Source: a bacterium HR20
GTDB lineage: Bacteria > Bacteroidota > Ignavibacteria > Kapaibacteriales > NICIL-2
Direction of reading: 5' to 3'
Assembly: GCA_002898675.1 (NCBI GenBank)
Contig: BEHW01000108.1
Span: forward strand, 1 to 6,561
DNA: 6,561 nt
Part shown: one piece after another, positions 5,931 to 6,561 of the stretch
Numbering within the stretch: the first letter of the stretch is position 1
Layout of the letters: every line of letters begins with the position of its first letter
Notes under the pieces: generated by a model
The model's database searches: none
Seen by the model: only the letters and a program-made list of their open reading frames with translations
What the model was told of the DNA's origin: nothing
Program-made: the position numbers and the translations under genes

Positions 5931-6561
5931 GCAGGTCAGACATGAGCAGACGTCAGCGCCATCACCACCTGCTTCGTCGAAGCAGGTGCGACTTTTCCCG
6001 ACGTTGGTGGCTGTGGTACTTGGCGCAGTCATCCTGCGTTCAATCGCACTGGGCGTCTTCGTGATACCAAGTCGTTCGATGGAACCGACGCTTCTGGCTG
6101 GTGATGTTGTGCTCGTAAGCAAATTGTGTTTTTGGCTTGCGCCTCCGCCGACAATTCCGCTCACCGATGTCGTGCTCGAGCGTCGGCCTCGCCTACTGTG
6201 GCGTGCACCTCGGCGCGGTGACATTATCGTCTTCCGCTTTGCCTACCATGCGCAGTTCCCCACTGAGCCAGAGTTTTTCGTCAAACGCATCGTTGGGCTG
6301 CCCGGCGATACGTTGTGGGTGGTAGGCGATAGCATCTTTCGGAAACCACAACGCATTCCACGACAGAAGACCTGTGTGTACACTGGCATGGTGGTCGTAC
6401 CGAAGGAAGGCATGAACGTCGCTCTCGACCGAACGACGCTGCGCTATTGGCAACCGTTTATCGAACGGGAAGGACACCGAGCTGAGTTAGTTCGTGGCTT
6501 GGTGGTGCTCGATGGCCAATCGCGTTCGAGCTACACGTTCGAGCAGAATTTTTACTACGTC
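5911..6561 (+). CDS. lepB: Type I signal peptidase, second copy, 3' end outside window
   Basis: Partial gene: 217 codons of a frame still open at the last base. A membrane segment (about 28-52, LFPTLVAVVLGAVILRSIALGVFV) leads into PSRSMEPTLLAGD, with catalytic Ser57. RRGDIIVFRF follows, then FFVKRIVGLPGD with general-base Lys125. The window ends at YTFEQNFYYV, just before the expected GDNR box, which cannot be checked. Active-site motifs are closer to the textbook SMEPT and KRIVGLPGD than those of the first copy. The start is uncertain. The only in-frame ATGs are at 5857, deep inside lepB1, and in the active-site motif itself. TTG at 5911 (20-nt overlap with lepB1) gives a plausible Ser/Pro-rich cytoplasmic leader; GTG at 5986 or TTG at 6004 would leave almost none. 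No Shine-Dalgarno sequence supports any of them. Probably co-transcribed with lepA and lepB1. Confidence 0.9.
   Translation, partial: MERSSAEQVRHEQTSAPSPPASSKQVRLFPTLVAVVLGAVILRSIALGVFVIPSRSMEPTLLAGDVVLVSKLCFWLAPPPTIPLTDVVLERRPRLLWRAPRRGDIIVFRFAYHAQFPTEPEFFVKRIVGLPGDTLWVVGDSIFRKPQRIPRQKTCVYTGMVVVPKEGMNVALDRTTLRYWQPFIEREGHRAELVRGLVVLDGQSRSSYTFEQNFYYV
5966..5988 (+). repeat. Perfect 23-bp palindrome in the lepB1-lepB2 junction
   Basis: The arms CACCTGCTTCG (5966-5976) and CGAAGCAGGTG (5978-5988) are exact reverse complements around a single central T. As RNA they can form a stem of about 10 bp with a 3-nt loop. Four T occur at 5993-5996, so it partly resembles a terminator or attenuator, but the T-run is short and displaced by 4 nt. 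It lies 36 nt after the lepB1 stop, inside the proposed N-terminal leader of lepB2, and its right arm contains the alternative GTG start at 5986. Role unknown. Confidence 0.7.

Noticed and set aside
5831..6064. Open frame of 77 codons over the lepB1-lepB2 junction, including an ATG at 5942
   Set aside because: It is out of frame with both peptidases. I considered the ATG as the true lepB2 start with a frameshift near the TTTTCCC at 5993-5999. However, the correct frame is open and protein-like upstream, with a leader rich in Ser, Pro and Gln, so no frameshift is needed.
1..6561. Mobile element, CRISPR array, tRNA or rRNA
   Set aside because: No terminal inverted repeats, transposase or integrase motifs, regularly spaced repeats, or tRNA-like cloverleaf with a terminal CCA were seen. 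Nearly all bases are occupied by housekeeping genes.

Overview
This window is a compact chromosomal housekeeping region with six protein genes, two of them cut by the window edges. It has no RNA genes, no mobile elements and no CRISPR. Base composition is moderately GC-rich and looks even throughout. Three intergenic promoters carry the TAnnTTTG type of -7 element (TATTTTTG twice, TAATTTTG once). This is the signature of the primary sigma factor of the Bacteroidota/Chlorobiota group, and it is the best clue to the organism. The host is inferred to be a GC-rich member of that superphylum; no more precise assignment is possible from this sequence alone.

Left half, minus strand, in transcription order: rplS (ribosomal protein L19) has its own promoter and ends at a clear intrinsic terminator. 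A second promoter, whose upstream half lies in the terminator's T-tract, then starts recA - recX - glycosyltransferase. recA and recX are 4 nt apart. recX and the glycosyltransferase are separated by only 3 nt and share one reading frame (TAG-CAC-GTG). The glycosyltransferase is a membrane-anchored GT2 enzyme that leaves the window at base 1.

Right half, plus strand: lepA (elongation factor 4) is transcribed divergently from rplS, with the two promoters back to back. It is followed by two consecutive type I signal peptidase genes, called here lepB1 and lepB2. lepB2 has no in-frame ATG in a plausible place, probably overlaps the end of lepB1, carries a perfect 23-bp palindrome in its first codons, and leaves the window at its last base, just before the conserved GDNR box.

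The genes fall into three functional groups: translation (rplS, lepA), recombinational repair with its modulator (recA, recX), and protein export or envelope assembly (lepB1, lepB2, and the glycosyltransferase). Nothing amounts to a new biological system. The points worth a second look are the promoter/terminator compaction, the in-frame recX/glycosyltransferase junction, and the unusual start region of the second signal peptidase.
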